Origin: Marinobacter sp. SS13-12
Lineage (GTDB): Bacteria > Pseudomonadota > Gammaproteobacteria > Pseudomonadales > Oleiphilaceae
Assembly (NCBI RefSeq): GCF_030227115.1
Contig: NZ_JASSUA010000003.1
Coordinates: forward strand, 416,579-480,578
Reading direction: 5' to 3'
Length of the DNA: 64,000 nucleotides
Part shown: one piece after another, positions 9,157 through 17,826 of the stretch
Position numbering within the stretch: the first letter of the stretch is position 1
Layout: every line of letters begins with the position of its first letter
Made by a program: the position numbers and the translations under genes
The notes under the pieces: generated by a model
The model's input: only the letters and a program-made list of their open reading frames with translations
The model's database searches: none
Told to the model about the DNA's origin: nothing

Positions 9157-11312
9157 TGGCTGATTCGGATATGAATCATAAATCGCTGGAAAACCTGCTT
9201 CCCGAGCCACTACTTCTGCTTTCCGCCCAGGGCCGGGTTGTTGATATGAACCATGCTGCCCGGAACGCATTCACTGCTCTGGATAATGGACACCAACTGC
9301 ATAAACTGGCTAACGATCCGGCCAGGCTGGACTCCTCGATAAGACTCTGGGTCCGGAGTGGGGATTTTATTCGCGGCCTGGTCACCATCAGTAGCGCCAT
9401 CGGCGAACGATACATTACCTACGGAGCCAGACTTCGTGCAGACAAGGGCTCAACTGCTCAGGTTATCGTGCGCTGTTATGTCGAGAGTAAGGCCAACCAG
9501 CGTTTTGTCGAGATCACCCGGCGCGTAAATGCCCTGAATCGGGAGATCGCTCGTCGCAAGAGGGTAGAAAGCCAGCTGTTTGCTGAAAAAGAACTGGCAC
9601 AGGTCACACTGCATTCCATCGGCGATGCCGTCATCACGACTGACAAAGAAGGTCGGATCAACTATCTGAATCCCGTTGCAGAAGAACTTACTGGCTGGTC
9701 TGCAGCCGAAGCCCGGGGGCTTCTGATGCCCGAGGTTTTCCGTATTATCAATGAGCAGACTCGCGAGCCGGTGGAGAATCCGGTAGTGCGGGTATTAGCC
9801 GGTGGCCAAACTGTGGGAGTGGCTAGTCAAACGGTGCTGCTGCACCGGGATGGTACAGAGTTTGCCATTGAAGATTCGGCTGCGCCCATTCGGGACAGGG
9901 ATGGGCGGATTATCGGGACTGTCATGGTCTTCCAGGATGTCACCCATGCCCGCAGGCTGGCGGCAGAGGTGGCACACCAGGCAAACCACGACAATCTTAC
10001 AGGGTTACTTAACCGGCATGCATTTGAACAACGTCTGCGTAGCCTGCTGGATGCACCCTTGGGACTGGATGGCTCCCACAGCCTTATGTTTATCGATCTC
10101 GACCAGTTCAAGGTGATCAACGATACCTGTGGACACATGGCGGGTGATGCCTTGTTGCGCGTTCTGGGGCCCGTTTTCAAGAAACACCTCAGGCAGTCTG
10201 ACCTGCTGGCACGCCTGGGTGGCGACGAATTCGGCGTATTGCTGCAGGATTGTCCCGCGCCCGTAGCCAAGCGGATTGCCAGAGCTCTCAAAGAAGAGAT
10301 CGAGGACCTAAATTTTACCTGGGAAGGCAAGCCCTTCCGCGTCGGCCTGAGCATTGGCCAGGTTAACTTCAGCGACAATAGCTGGTCGCTGGCCGACCTG
10401 CTCAGCGCCGCCGACAACGCTTGCTACCTGGCCAAGGAAAATGGCCGCAACCGGATCCATCTCTACAGCATGGACGACCAGGCTCTTGCTCGCAGGTTTC
10501 GACAAACGCAATGGGTGGGGCGTATCAGTGAAGCGTTTGAGGAAAACAGGTTCCGCCTGCATTGCCAGGCCATCGTGCCAACCTCCGTACCTTCGGCACA
10601 GTCTGAAGAGGGCGCGCATTTCGAGCTGTTGCTCCGTCTCCACGATAAAGACGGGAAACTGGTACTGCCCATGGCTTTTATCCCGGCCGCGGAACGTTTT
10701 AGCCTGATGGTCAGAATCGATCGATGGGTGATCCAGACGGCCTTCGCCAAGCTTGCAAAAGCCGGCCCCGGGCACGTTGCGACCTGCAGCATTAACCTGT
10801 CCGGGGCATCCCTGGGGGATGAGGGCTTCCTGTCGTTTATAAACGAATGTTTTGCGCGCTTTGATGTTTCCCCGCGGATTATCTGCTTTGAGATTACCGA
10901 AACGGAGGCCATAGCGAATCTGACCAGGGCACGTTTTATTATCCAGAGCCTGAAGACACTCGGATGCCGCTTTTCCCTCGACGATTTCGGTAGCGGGATG
11001 TCGTCCTTTGGCTACCTGAAAAACCTGCCAGTGGACTACCTTAAAATCGATGGCACGTTTATCAGGAACCTAGTAAGCGATCCCATTGACCATGCCATGG
11101 TGACGGCCATCAACAATATTGGCCATGTGATGGGATTGAAGACGATTGCCGAATTCGTCGAGAGCGCCAGTGTCTTGCGGTTGCTGAATGAACTTGGTGT
11201 GAACTACGTGCAGGGCTACTATATTGCAAGGCCCGAACCTCTTGAGACCTACCTTGCAAAATTGAAGTCACCAGCGAGTCATGGCCTTGGGGTAGCAAAG
11301 ACAGGGCGCTGA
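9156..11312 (+). CDS. PAS-GGDEF-EAL diguanylate cyclase/phosphodiesterase
   Basis: The 718-residue protein has an N-terminal PAS-like region, a second PAS domain (around LHSIGDAVITTDKEGRINYL), a GGDEF domain with intact RLGGDEFGVLL, and an EAL domain. In the EAL domain the signature reads FELLLRLHD, so EAL itself is ELL; the other catalytic segments (EITETEAIANL, LDDFGSGMSSFGYL, LKIDGTF) are present. Phosphodiesterase activity is therefore plausible but not certain. No membrane segment was seen. The ATG at 9156 overlaps the upstream stop; an in-frame TTG at 9153 and an ATG at 9171 are possible alternatives. It forms a two-gene operon with the MetOD1 gene. Confidence 0.9.
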   Translation: MADSDMNHKSLENLLPEPLLLLSAQGRVVDMNHAARNAFTALDNGHQLHKLANDPARLDSSIRLWVRSGDFIRGLVTISSAIGERYITYGARLRADKGSTAQVIVRCYVESKANQRFVEITRRVNALNREIARRKRVESQLFAEKELAQVTLHSIGDAVITTDKEGRINYLNPVAEELTGWSAAEARGLLMPEVFRIINEQTREPVENPVVRVLAGGQTVGVASQTVLLHRDGTEFAIEDSAAPIRDRDGRIIGTVMVFQDVTHARRLAAEVAHQANHDNLTGLLNRHAFEQRLRSLLDAPLGLDGSHSLMFIDLDQFKVINDTCGHMAGDALLRVLGPVFKKHLRQSDLLARLGGDEFGVLLQDCPAPVAKRIARALKEEIEDLNFTWEGKPFRVGLSIGQVNFSDNSWSLADLLSAADNACYLAKENGRNRIHLYSMDDQALARRFRQTQWVGRISEAFEENRFRLHCQAIVPTSVPSAQSEEGAHFELLLRLHDKDGKLVLPMAFIPAAERFSLMVRIDRWVIQTAFAKLAKAGPGHVATCSINLSGASLGDEGFLSFINECFARFDVSPRIICFEITETEAIANLTRARFIIQSLKTLGCRFSLDDFGSGMSSFGYLKNLPVDYLKIDGTFIRNLVSDPIDHAMVTAINNIGHVMGLKTIAEFVESASVLRLLNELGVNYVQGYYIARPEPLETYLAKLKSPASHGLGVAKTGR

Positions 11313-11338
11313 TCCACCCAACCCGCAGGGAGAAGTCT

Positions 11339-13087
11339 ATGGACCGCCGAATCAATGTAACGTCGCCATTGGTCATCCTCCACGGCGACGAAATGGCCCA
11401 GGTTGCTTTCGAGCGGATTCTCGAAAAATTCGTTACTGGGCGCCTGGACATCCGGCTCGAGGAAATCGACCTGTCCGCGGAACACCGACTACTGACCAAT
11501 GGTCAGGCAGTGACTGACGCCATCGAAGCCCTTCAGCGCCATGGGGTAGGGGTGAAGAACGCCGGCATGACCGTCAACCGACAGCAACTGGAGGAGCTGC
11601 TCCGCAAGCATCCTGATGTGGACTCCGGCAACCTTCACCCACTGGCCACCAAATCCCCGAACGGCGCCATCCGCAAAGGCATCAGCGGCAATATCACCCG
11701 TGAGGACATCCAGTTCCGCAATCTCAACATCAGCCGCCCGGACTGGATCGGTCGCGACATCGAAGTAGACACCATGGAATTCGGCGGCATCAAGGACAGC
11801 TTCAACCAGTTGTCCCAGGCTACCGGCGTGGTCAAACTGATGTTTGTGGGCAGCAGTGGCGACCCGGTGGAATTGCACCGCCGTGAAGTCCGCAAGGGTG
11901 ACCCCTGGCTACTGGCCACCAACGACGTTGAGGACGTAAAAGCCTGGGCTCATCGCTTCTTCCAGCGCGCCATCGACGAGAAAAGGGATGTCTACCTGGG
12001 CCTGAAAGACACCGTTATTCCCGGCTACGACGGAGCCATGCGTACGGTGATCGAAGACATCTACACCAACGATTACCGCGAGCAGATCAAGGAGCTTGGG
12101 CTCAACTACTACTACGAGCTGATTGATGCCCAGGCTGCGCGCATTGTCTCCAACCCGCCAGAGCGTGCACTGTGGGGCGTACCCGACAATACCACCGGGC
12201 GTAAGCTGTTCAAACTGGTCAACCACCTGCGGGAGTTCGGCATTCCCAGTCGCGGTGCCCACGTGTCCATTTCCCGCATGAGCGCAGGGGGCGGCGACCA
12301 GTACGGCAGCTTCAACATGCCGGCGCAGGAAAACGGCATCCTCAAGGTGATCGTTGATGGCGACGAGAAGCACGCCCGCCGTGTCATGAAAGGTGACCCC
12401 ATTCTGCTCATGTCCAACGATCGTGAAGCCATCAAGGACTGGGTGTCCCAGGTGTTCCGCGACGCCTCCCGCAAGGACAAAGAGGTCTATTTCGGCCTCA
12501 AGCGCGAGTACATGGAATACGACGAAGTCTTCAGCGACGTTATTACCGAAGTGCGGCGGGAACTGGCCCGGGATCACACGCCTCCGCCATCTTTCATGAT
12601 CATGCGTCCGTCCAGCCAGCTCAAGAAGATGATTACCGATCCCCCGAGAAACGCCCTCTATCCGTCCCAGAACCTGGACGGCGACATCTTTTCGGACATC
12701 TCTGCTGCACTCGGCGGCAGCCTGGCTACCGCCAGCTCCATCATCGAGAGCAAGGACGGCACCATGCTCTTTGAGGCGCCCCATGGCACCGCCCATGACC
12801 TCTACCTGAAATACCTGGAGAGCGACGGCCGCGACGCGCACTTTAATCCTTCAGCCCTGGTTTTCGCCCTCGCCAATGCCCTGGAAACCCTCGGTGAGCG
12901 CGAGGGCAATGCGCCCCTGAGTGAATACGCCGTCAACCTCAAGGCGGCACTGACCGACACCGTCGACAGAGGCATTGTCACCGCCGATCTCAAGGGCAAG
13001 ACCGTCGATCCGGATTCGGAGCAGGTGGTGGATATGGCAGGCTTTCTGGACGCTGTAGAAGCCGCGCTCCAGTCATTTTCAGCTTGA
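11339..13087 (+). CDS. icd: Isocitrate dehydrogenase, long internally duplicated type
   Basis: TCA-cycle enzyme that oxidatively decarboxylates isocitrate, probably with NADP. The 582-residue protein has the substrate-binding KSPNGAIR segment typical of the eukaryote-like IDH group, then IGRDIEVDTMEFGG, PGYDGAM, NLDGDIFSDISAALGGS and a cofactor loop APHGTAHD. It is about 170 residues longer than ordinary enzymes because a segment is repeated: about 163-297 and 332-459 align with each other (GDPWLLATNDVEDVKAW with GDPILLMSNDREAIKDW, RDVYLGLK with KEVYFGLK). Homologs of similar length exist in related marine bacteria as far as I recall. Cofactor specificity is not resolved. AGGGAG precedes the ATG. 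Confidence 0.82.
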   Translation: MDRRINVTSPLVILHGDEMAQVAFERILEKFVTGRLDIRLEEIDLSAEHRLLTNGQAVTDAIEALQRHGVGVKNAGMTVNRQQLEELLRKHPDVDSGNLHPLATKSPNGAIRKGISGNITREDIQFRNLNISRPDWIGRDIEVDTMEFGGIKDSFNQLSQATGVVKLMFVGSSGDPVELHRREVRKGDPWLLATNDVEDVKAWAHRFFQRAIDEKRDVYLGLKDTVIPGYDGAMRTVIEDIYTNDYREQIKELGLNYYYELIDAQAARIVSNPPERALWGVPDNTTGRKLFKLVNHLREFGIPSRGAHVSISRMSAGGGDQYGSFNMPAQENGILKVIVDGDEKHARRVMKGDPILLMSNDREAIKDWVSQVFRDASRKDKEVYFGLKREYMEYDEVFSDVITEVRRELARDHTPPPSFMIMRPSSQLKKMITDPPRNALYPSQNLDGDIFSDISAALGGSLATASSIIESKDGTMLFEAPHGTAHDLYLKYLESDGRDAHFNPSALVFALANALETLGEREGNAPLSEYAVNLKAALTDTVDRGIVTADLKGKTVDPDSEQVVDMAGFLDAVEAALQSFSA

Positions 13088-13229
13088 CCAATCCTGTCAG
13101 GCGGCCTTAACTTGAGGCTACGGTACTGCCGGCAGGCGCCAGTTCACACGGCGCCGCCGGGCAGGATTCAGGCACCGGTGGTTGGCCATTGATGGCCACG
13201 GGCAAAACCTATAAGCAGGGAACGCCGCC

Positions 13230-14558
13230 ATGTCACACGCGGAAGAGCTTTACCCGACTCTCGTTGTGGAAGCCAATGCGCCAGAAGACTGGCTGGATGC
13301 CTTCAGGGAGGTACGGCTCGCCAGCGAACAGTTGTGCGGGCCGCTGGAGACGGAAGATTACGTCATACAGAGCATGGATGACGTCAGCCCGCCCAAATGG
13401 CACCTTGCCCACGTTACCTGGTTCTTCGAGACCTTCCTGCTCAAGCCGTTCCTGAAGGGGTATGTGCCCCTGAACGAGGCTTATGACCATCTGTTCAATT
13501 CCTATTACGAAACCCACAGCAACCCCTTTCCCCGGCCCCGGCGAGGCTTGCTGTCCCGTCCGACCGTAGCCAACGTCTATCGTTACCGCCGTTACGTGGA
13601 TGACGCTATGGGATTGCTACTGAATAACCCGCCTGCGGAGCATAGCCAGGCCATTGCAGAACGGGTCTGTCTGGGCATCCACCATGAACAGCAGCACCAG
13701 GAACTGCTGGCCATGGATATCAAGCACATACTGGCCCAGAACCCGCTGCAACCGGCCTACAGCAAACGTTTGCACGCCCCGCCCGGTGGGCAGCCGGTGC
13801 CCATGGGCTGGCGGGCCTACGAAGGCGGACTGGTTACCATTGGCCTGGAACAGGATGGGGGCAAGTTTGCGTTTGACAATGAACGGCCGGCCCATCGCCA
13901 GTACCTTGAACCCTTCGAGCTGGCAACGCGCCCGGTGACTAACCAGGACTATATGCATTTTATGGAGCAGGGCGGTTATCAGGACCCGGCATTGTGGCTC
14001 TCGGACGGCTGGCACCTGATCCGGGAGAACGGCTGGATTGCGCCCCTGTATTGGGCCCGGGAGGGGGAGCAGTGGTACCACTTCACCCTGACCGGGTGGC
14101 GCAAGGTAGATCCCCATGCGCCGGTATGCCATGTCAGTTTTTACGAGGCTGATGCCTTCGCACGTTGGGCGGGGGCCCGCTTGCCGACCGAAGCGGAATG
14201 GGAGCAGGCCGCCACCCACACCCGGAACCGGACTGGCAATTTTGCTGAGTGCGGTTATTTGCAGCCCGTTGCCGCGGAGGCTGGCAGTGCGAGCAACCCC
14301 CTTGATGCGCCGTTGCAGATGTTTGGCGATGTCTGGGAATGGACGGGGAGCGCCTACCGGCCCTATCCGGGGTTCAGGACGCTCGCCGGCAGCCTCGGTG
14401 AGTACAACGGCAAATTCATGTCCGGGCAGATGGTACTGAGGGGAGGGTGCTGTGCCACGCCGGCCAACCATATCCGCCCCACGTATCGTAACTTCTATCC
14501 CCCATCGGCCCGTTGGGCCTTTTCGGGAATCAGACTTGCCAGGGAGGCCACCCGATGA
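13230..14558 (+). CDS. egtB: Ergothioneine biosynthesis sulfoxide synthase EgtB
   Basis: Non-heme iron enzyme that joins a thiol donor to trimethylhistidine (hercynine) in ergothioneine synthesis. Of 442 residues, the N-terminal half is a DinB-like domain with the iron-ligand motifs WHLAHVTWF and HHEQQHQELL. The C-terminal half is a formylglycine-generating-enzyme-like fold (RLPTEAEWEQAA, MFGDVWEWTGS, VLRGGCCATP). The thiol donor (gamma-glutamylcysteine or cysteine) cannot be told. The stop overlaps the start of egtD by four bases. No egtA, egtC or egtE is in the window. The ATG at 13230 follows AGGGAACG. Confidence 0.95.
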   Translation: MSHAEELYPTLVVEANAPEDWLDAFREVRLASEQLCGPLETEDYVIQSMDDVSPPKWHLAHVTWFFETFLLKPFLKGYVPLNEAYDHLFNSYYETHSNPFPRPRRGLLSRPTVANVYRYRRYVDDAMGLLLNNPPAEHSQAIAERVCLGIHHEQQHQELLAMDIKHILAQNPLQPAYSKRLHAPPGGQPVPMGWRAYEGGLVTIGLEQDGGKFAFDNERPAHRQYLEPFELATRPVTNQDYMHFMEQGGYQDPALWLSDGWHLIRENGWIAPLYWAREGEQWYHFTLTGWRKVDPHAPVCHVSFYEADAFARWAGARLPTEAEWEQAATHTRNRTGNFAECGYLQPVAAEAGSASNPLDAPLQMFGDVWEWTGSAYRPYPGFRTLAGSLGEYNGKFMSGQMVLRGGCCATPANHIRPTYRNFYPPSARWAFSGIRLAREATR

Positions 14559-15529
14559 ACGCGGCAGAGATTCATTTTCACAACCAGTTGCCGGAAGACC
14601 ATTCCCCCACCATGGCAGAAGAAGTGCTCACGGGATTCACCTCCAAGCCGAAGTACTGTTCCCCAAAATACTTTTATGATCAGCAAGGTTCAGCACTTTT
14701 CGAGAAAATATGTGAACTTCCTGAGTATTATCCCACCCGCACCGAGGAAGCTATTCTGACCCGTGCCATGCCCGAGATCGCGGCTCTGGCTGGCGAGGAT
14801 GCAACCCTGGTGGAATTCGGCAGCGGTGCCAGTCGAAAAGTGCGGCTGTTACTGGAATCCATGTCGGTGCAACGTTACCTGGGTATCGACATATCCCGGG
14901 AGTTCCTGCTCGAAAGCACCCGGCGTCTGGCGGCGGACTATCCCTGGCTGGAGGTCCACGCCGCCTGTGCCGACTTTACCCGGGGCATAGCCCTGCCAGA
15001 AGCGATCGATCCCCAGCGATTGGTGGGTTTCTTCCCCGGATCAAGCATCGGCAATTTTACGCCGGACGCCGCAGAGGGCTTTCTTGACAGCCTGCATCGA
15101 CTGCTACCACCGGGTAGTGGACTGTTAATCGGCGTTGACCTGGTGAAGGACCATCAGACACTGGAAGCTGCCTACAATGATGCCGACGGCATTACCGCGG
15201 CGTTCAACCTGAACCTGCTTGACCGTTTTCAGCGGGAACTGGGGATCGCCTTCCGCCGGGAACTGTTCCGTCACCGGGCTTTCTTCAACGCAGAAAAATC
15301 CCGCATCGAAATGCACCTGGACAGCCGGATTGCTCAGGTATTGCACCTGAATGGGCACACCATCCGTTTCCGCGAGGGTGAATCGATCCACACGGAGAAC
15401 TCCTACAAATATTCTGTGCCGGGCTTTCAGAGGCTGGCCGCCCGCGCCGGTTTCGCGAGCCGTAAGGTGTGGATGGACGAGCATGGGCTGTTCAGCGTTC
15501 ATTACCTTACAGCCTCCCCGGGCGAGTAA
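14555..15529 (+). CDS. egtD: L-histidine N(alpha)-methyltransferase EgtD
   Basis: SAM-dependent enzyme that trimethylates the histidine amino group to give hercynine, the substrate of EgtB. The product is 324 residues, the usual family length. Visible features are SKPKYCSPKYFYDQQGSALF near the N-terminus, the SAM-binding LVEFGSGASRK, and LVGFFPGSSIGNF. The start is the ATG at 14555, whose ATGA overlaps the egtB stop; the frame is open 14 codons upstream but within egtB. The pair egtB-egtD is sufficient for the two committed steps. The C-S lyase step must be supplied elsewhere. Confidence 0.95.
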   Translation: MNAAEIHFHNQLPEDHSPTMAEEVLTGFTSKPKYCSPKYFYDQQGSALFEKICELPEYYPTRTEEAILTRAMPEIAALAGEDATLVEFGSGASRKVRLLLESMSVQRYLGIDISREFLLESTRRLAADYPWLEVHAACADFTRGIALPEAIDPQRLVGFFPGSSIGNFTPDAAEGFLDSLHRLLPPGSGLLIGVDLVKDHQTLEAAYNDADGITAAFNLNLLDRFQRELGIAFRRELFRHRAFFNAEKSRIEMHLDSRIAQVLHLNGHTIRFREGESIHTENSYKYSVPGFQRLAARAGFASRKVWMDEHGLFSVHYLTASPGE

Positions 15530-15586
15530 CGTCGGCCGAGGTCTGCCGTTGAACAGGAAGTCCAATAATCTTGGAGGGTCGATCAA

Positions 15587-15817
15587 ATGCCTTACGACAG
15601 TAATTCAGAGTTGCCCGACCGCGTCCGTAATAACCTGCCATCCCATGCCCAGGAAATCTACCGGAATGCTTTTAACTCCGCCTGGGAAGAATACCGCAAG
15701 CCGGAGGATCGCCGTGGCGATTCAGACCGGGAAGAAACCGCTCATAAGGTGGCCTGGTCTGCAGTGAAAAAGGAGTATCACAAGGAAGGCGAGAAATGGG
15801 TTAGGGATAAATCCTGA
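15587..15817 (+). CDS. chaB: ChaB-family protein
   Basis: A small 76-residue soluble protein with the ChaB pattern: LPDRVRNNLPSHAQEIYRNA, then FNSAWEEY, and a basic tail HKVAWSAVKKEYHKEGEKW. ChaB was named as a regulator of the Na+/Ca2+ antiporter ChaA, but no chaA is here and the function is uncertain. GGAGGGTC precedes the ATG. It lies 57 bp after egtD on the same strand and ends before a strong hairpin. Confidence 0.85.
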   Translation: MPYDSNSELPDRVRNNLPSHAQEIYRNAFNSAWEEYRKPEDRRGDSDREETAHKVAWSAVKKEYHKEGEKWVRDKS

Positions 15818-15840
15818 ATTTCTGAAGAGGCAGCAGGGTG

Positions 15841-15864
15841 AATGCGGGCTCTGCAGCCCGCATT
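15841..15864. terminator. Hairpin between convergent chaB and DUF6448 genes
   Basis: A perfect 10-bp stem, AATGCGGGCT with AGCCCGCATT, closes a 4-base loop. The T-tract after it is weak on the plus strand (GTGTTCTT). The symmetric position between two convergent genes suggests a bidirectional terminator. Confidence 0.65.
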
Positions 15865-15886
15865 GTGTTCTTGGCAAGGAGGGGGC

Positions 15887-16471
15887 TCAGTGCCCTTCGC
15901 TGCCACCCGCTGCACCGTGTACGCCTTCGACGTAGTGGATGTAGCTGACGTAGTCAGTGACGAAATCACGTCCCTCCTCTACGCTCTGATCGGCGCGCGC
16001 CTGTGCGTTTCGCGCCTCCTTATAACGCTCGCGAATACCGTCTTCGATCTTGCGGGTGATGTTTGCGACCAGGCGATCAATCTGTCCGTTCTCCAGCGCC
16101 GCATCCGCCGCCATCAGTCCCGGGTCGATCTGCCCGGAAGGCTTGATGCCGGTGAACGGCGCACCTTCCGAGGCACGATGAACCTTCACGAGAGTCGCGA
16201 ACAGATGCCGGTCGGCGATGTCCCGCGTGGTCTCGTTCTGGCCCCGGACTTTGCGCACGTCTGCAAACACGCGCCTGATTTCTGCCTCATCCTCGGCGGG
16301 TACCCATTTGAGCAGAGGCGTAACATCGCCCGCCTCGAGCGCTGTGCGGGCCTCGGTAATCACCGGGCCATCCAGGGCATCGCAATGCGCCTGGGCGCTG
16401 CCAGCAAATACCAGACTGAAGATGGCGGCCGCACCTGCGGTAAGGGTGGTTTTCCGTAGCTTGGTTTTCAT
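15887..16471 (-). CDS. DUF6448 family exported protein
   Basis: The start at 16471 is set by AGGAG upstream; the longer open frame upstream has no signal. The 194-residue protein has a signal peptide (about residues 1-29, ending SAQAH). The mature part starts HCDALDGPVITEARTALEAG and contains WVPAEDEAEIRRVF, ADRHLFATLVKVHRASEG and GAPFTGIKPSG, which match the DUF6448 family as I recall it. Function is unknown. A His-rich end (GVHGAAGGSEGH) could bind metal. The gene is 203 bp downstream of the membrane-AraC gene on the same strand, so it may be its target. Confidence 0.75.
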   Translation of the reverse strand: MKTKLRKTTLTAGAAAIFSLVFAGSAQAHCDALDGPVITEARTALEAGDVTPLLKWVPAEDEAEIRRVFADVRKVRGQNETTRDIADRHLFATLVKVHRASEGAPFTGIKPSGQIDPGLMAADAALENGQIDRLVANITRKIEDGIRERYKEARNAQARADQSVEEGRDFVTDYVSYIHYVEGVHGAAGGSEGH

Positions 16472-16674
16472 AGACGTTCTCCTCGTATTGCGTTGATTCT
16501 CGCGATTACCGGATTCGGTACCGCTTGGAAACCAGCGTAGGGAGAAGCTCTCGGAAAAGCGTTCGCGAGCGTGAAATCGGCCCTCTGTCGAAATCTTGGT
16601 AAAATCCAATAAAAACAGTTGCCTGGAGGTTCGAACTTCCCGAAAACCGAAACTCGAACCGATTGGCGTGGCGT

Positions 16675-17826
16675 TCAGGGCTGAGGCTCGGCACCAATGT
16701 TCCCCTGGAGGGCGCGATGGCGATATTCACTGGGAGTAAGCCCGGTATCGTTCTTGAAGGCCGTGTTGAATACGGACTTCGAGTTGAAGCCAGAATCGTA
16801 CATGACTTGCAGGATATTCGACGTGTTTGCCGGGTCGGCCAGTCGTGCTTTCGCTTCCGCCAGGCGATAGCCGCTGACGAACTCGAAGAAGTTGCACCCG
16901 AAGCCCTGGTTGATCACCCGCGAGACTTCTTTTGGATGCGCATCGACTTTCCGGGCGAGCTGCTCCAGGGTCAGGTTAGAGTGGAGGTGCGGCTTGTTCT
17001 CGCGCATCTTCCACTCCAGCCGTTCCTTCAACGCCTGATCGAACTGCGGTGGCGTCTCCTCCGCCAACAACGCAGCCTGGTCGGCTGCGAGTCCCGAGAA
17101 GATGACCGGTTGGCGAAGGGAATTCACCATCAGAAAGTTGATGAAGACGAAGCCGGTCACCGCGCCAGCACCGGCTACCCACTCCGTTCCCGGCGCGCTT
17201 CTGAACACGTGTGCGGTGAGGCAGTAGAGCATACTCACTGTCCAGGCCACCGCGTAGCCGATCAGGAGCATCCGCAGCCACGCGAGTTGCTTGTTCTCGA
17301 TGCTGGAAAATATCTGCCGAAGGCCGATGCCGAAGCGGGTGATTGCGCGAATCGTGGCGTACAGATAACCGAGGAAGACGGCGTGGATCGCCACCGCGAG
17401 GAGGGGTGAGGTCAGCACGCCCGGATGGTCCCGCTCCAGCAGGATCTGCACTTTGGTCCCGGTTGGCTGCAGATAATACTCGACCAGGAAGATGGCGCCG
17501 ACAACCCAGAACAGCAGGGTATGAACGAGGTGCTCCTTGCGTAACCGGAAGTCCTGATACATCAGCGACTGCGCATACAGATAGAGTGTCCCCGCTTGCA
17601 GAAGCCCGATGAGCGTCCCGAGGTAGGCGAAGTTGGGGTGTTCGAGCGCGAGCCCGCTGCTGTAAAGGAAGATTTCGCCAAGCCCGGCGGCGAAGAAAAC
17701 CAGCGTAGCGACCAGGAGCCGATTGCTGATGAGCCCGACGTTAAAGGGAAGCATCAGAAAAATGGCCAGACTCAGGGACTGAATGATGCTCGTCAACAAC
17801 ACGAGGTCAGTAAGTGTCAGATACAT
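16675..17826 (-). CDS. AraC-family regulator with N-terminal membrane domain
   Basis: The 383-residue protein has about seven hydrophobic helices in residues 1-245 and a C-terminal AraC/XylS double helix-turn-helix (about 280-370). The DNA-binding part shows LTLEQLARKVDAHPKEVSRVI, then NFFEFVSGYRLAEAKARL and SGFNSKSVFNTAFKNDTGLTPSEYR. This layout is a membrane-tethered transcription factor. The start overlaps the end of the upstream histidine kinase gene by 10 bases, so it is the third gene of a regulator-kinase-AraC operon. The membrane part may sense an envelope signal; the targets are unknown. Confidence 0.88.
   Translation of the reverse strand: MYLTLTDLVLLTSIIQSLSLAIFLMLPFNVGLISNRLLVATLVFFAAGLGEIFLYSSGLALEHPNFAYLGTLIGLLQAGTLYLYAQSLMYQDFRLRKEHLVHTLLFWVVGAIFLVEYYLQPTGTKVQILLERDHPGVLTSPLLAVAIHAVFLGYLYATIRAITRFGIGLRQIFSSIENKQLAWLRMLLIGYAVAWTVSMLYCLTAHVFRSAPGTEWVAGAGAVTGFVFINFLMVNSLRQPVIFSGLAADQAALLAEETPPQFDQALKERLEWKMRENKPHLHSNLTLEQLARKVDAHPKEVSRVINQGFGCNFFEFVSGYRLAEAKARLADPANTSNILQVMYDSGFNSKSVFNTAFKNDTGLTPSEYRHRALQGNIGAEPQP

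Noticed and set aside
11909..12841. 310-residue minus-strand reading frame within the isocitrate dehydrogenase gene
   Set aside because: It is an antisense shadow of a clearly conserved gene, with no family resemblance or ribosome site.
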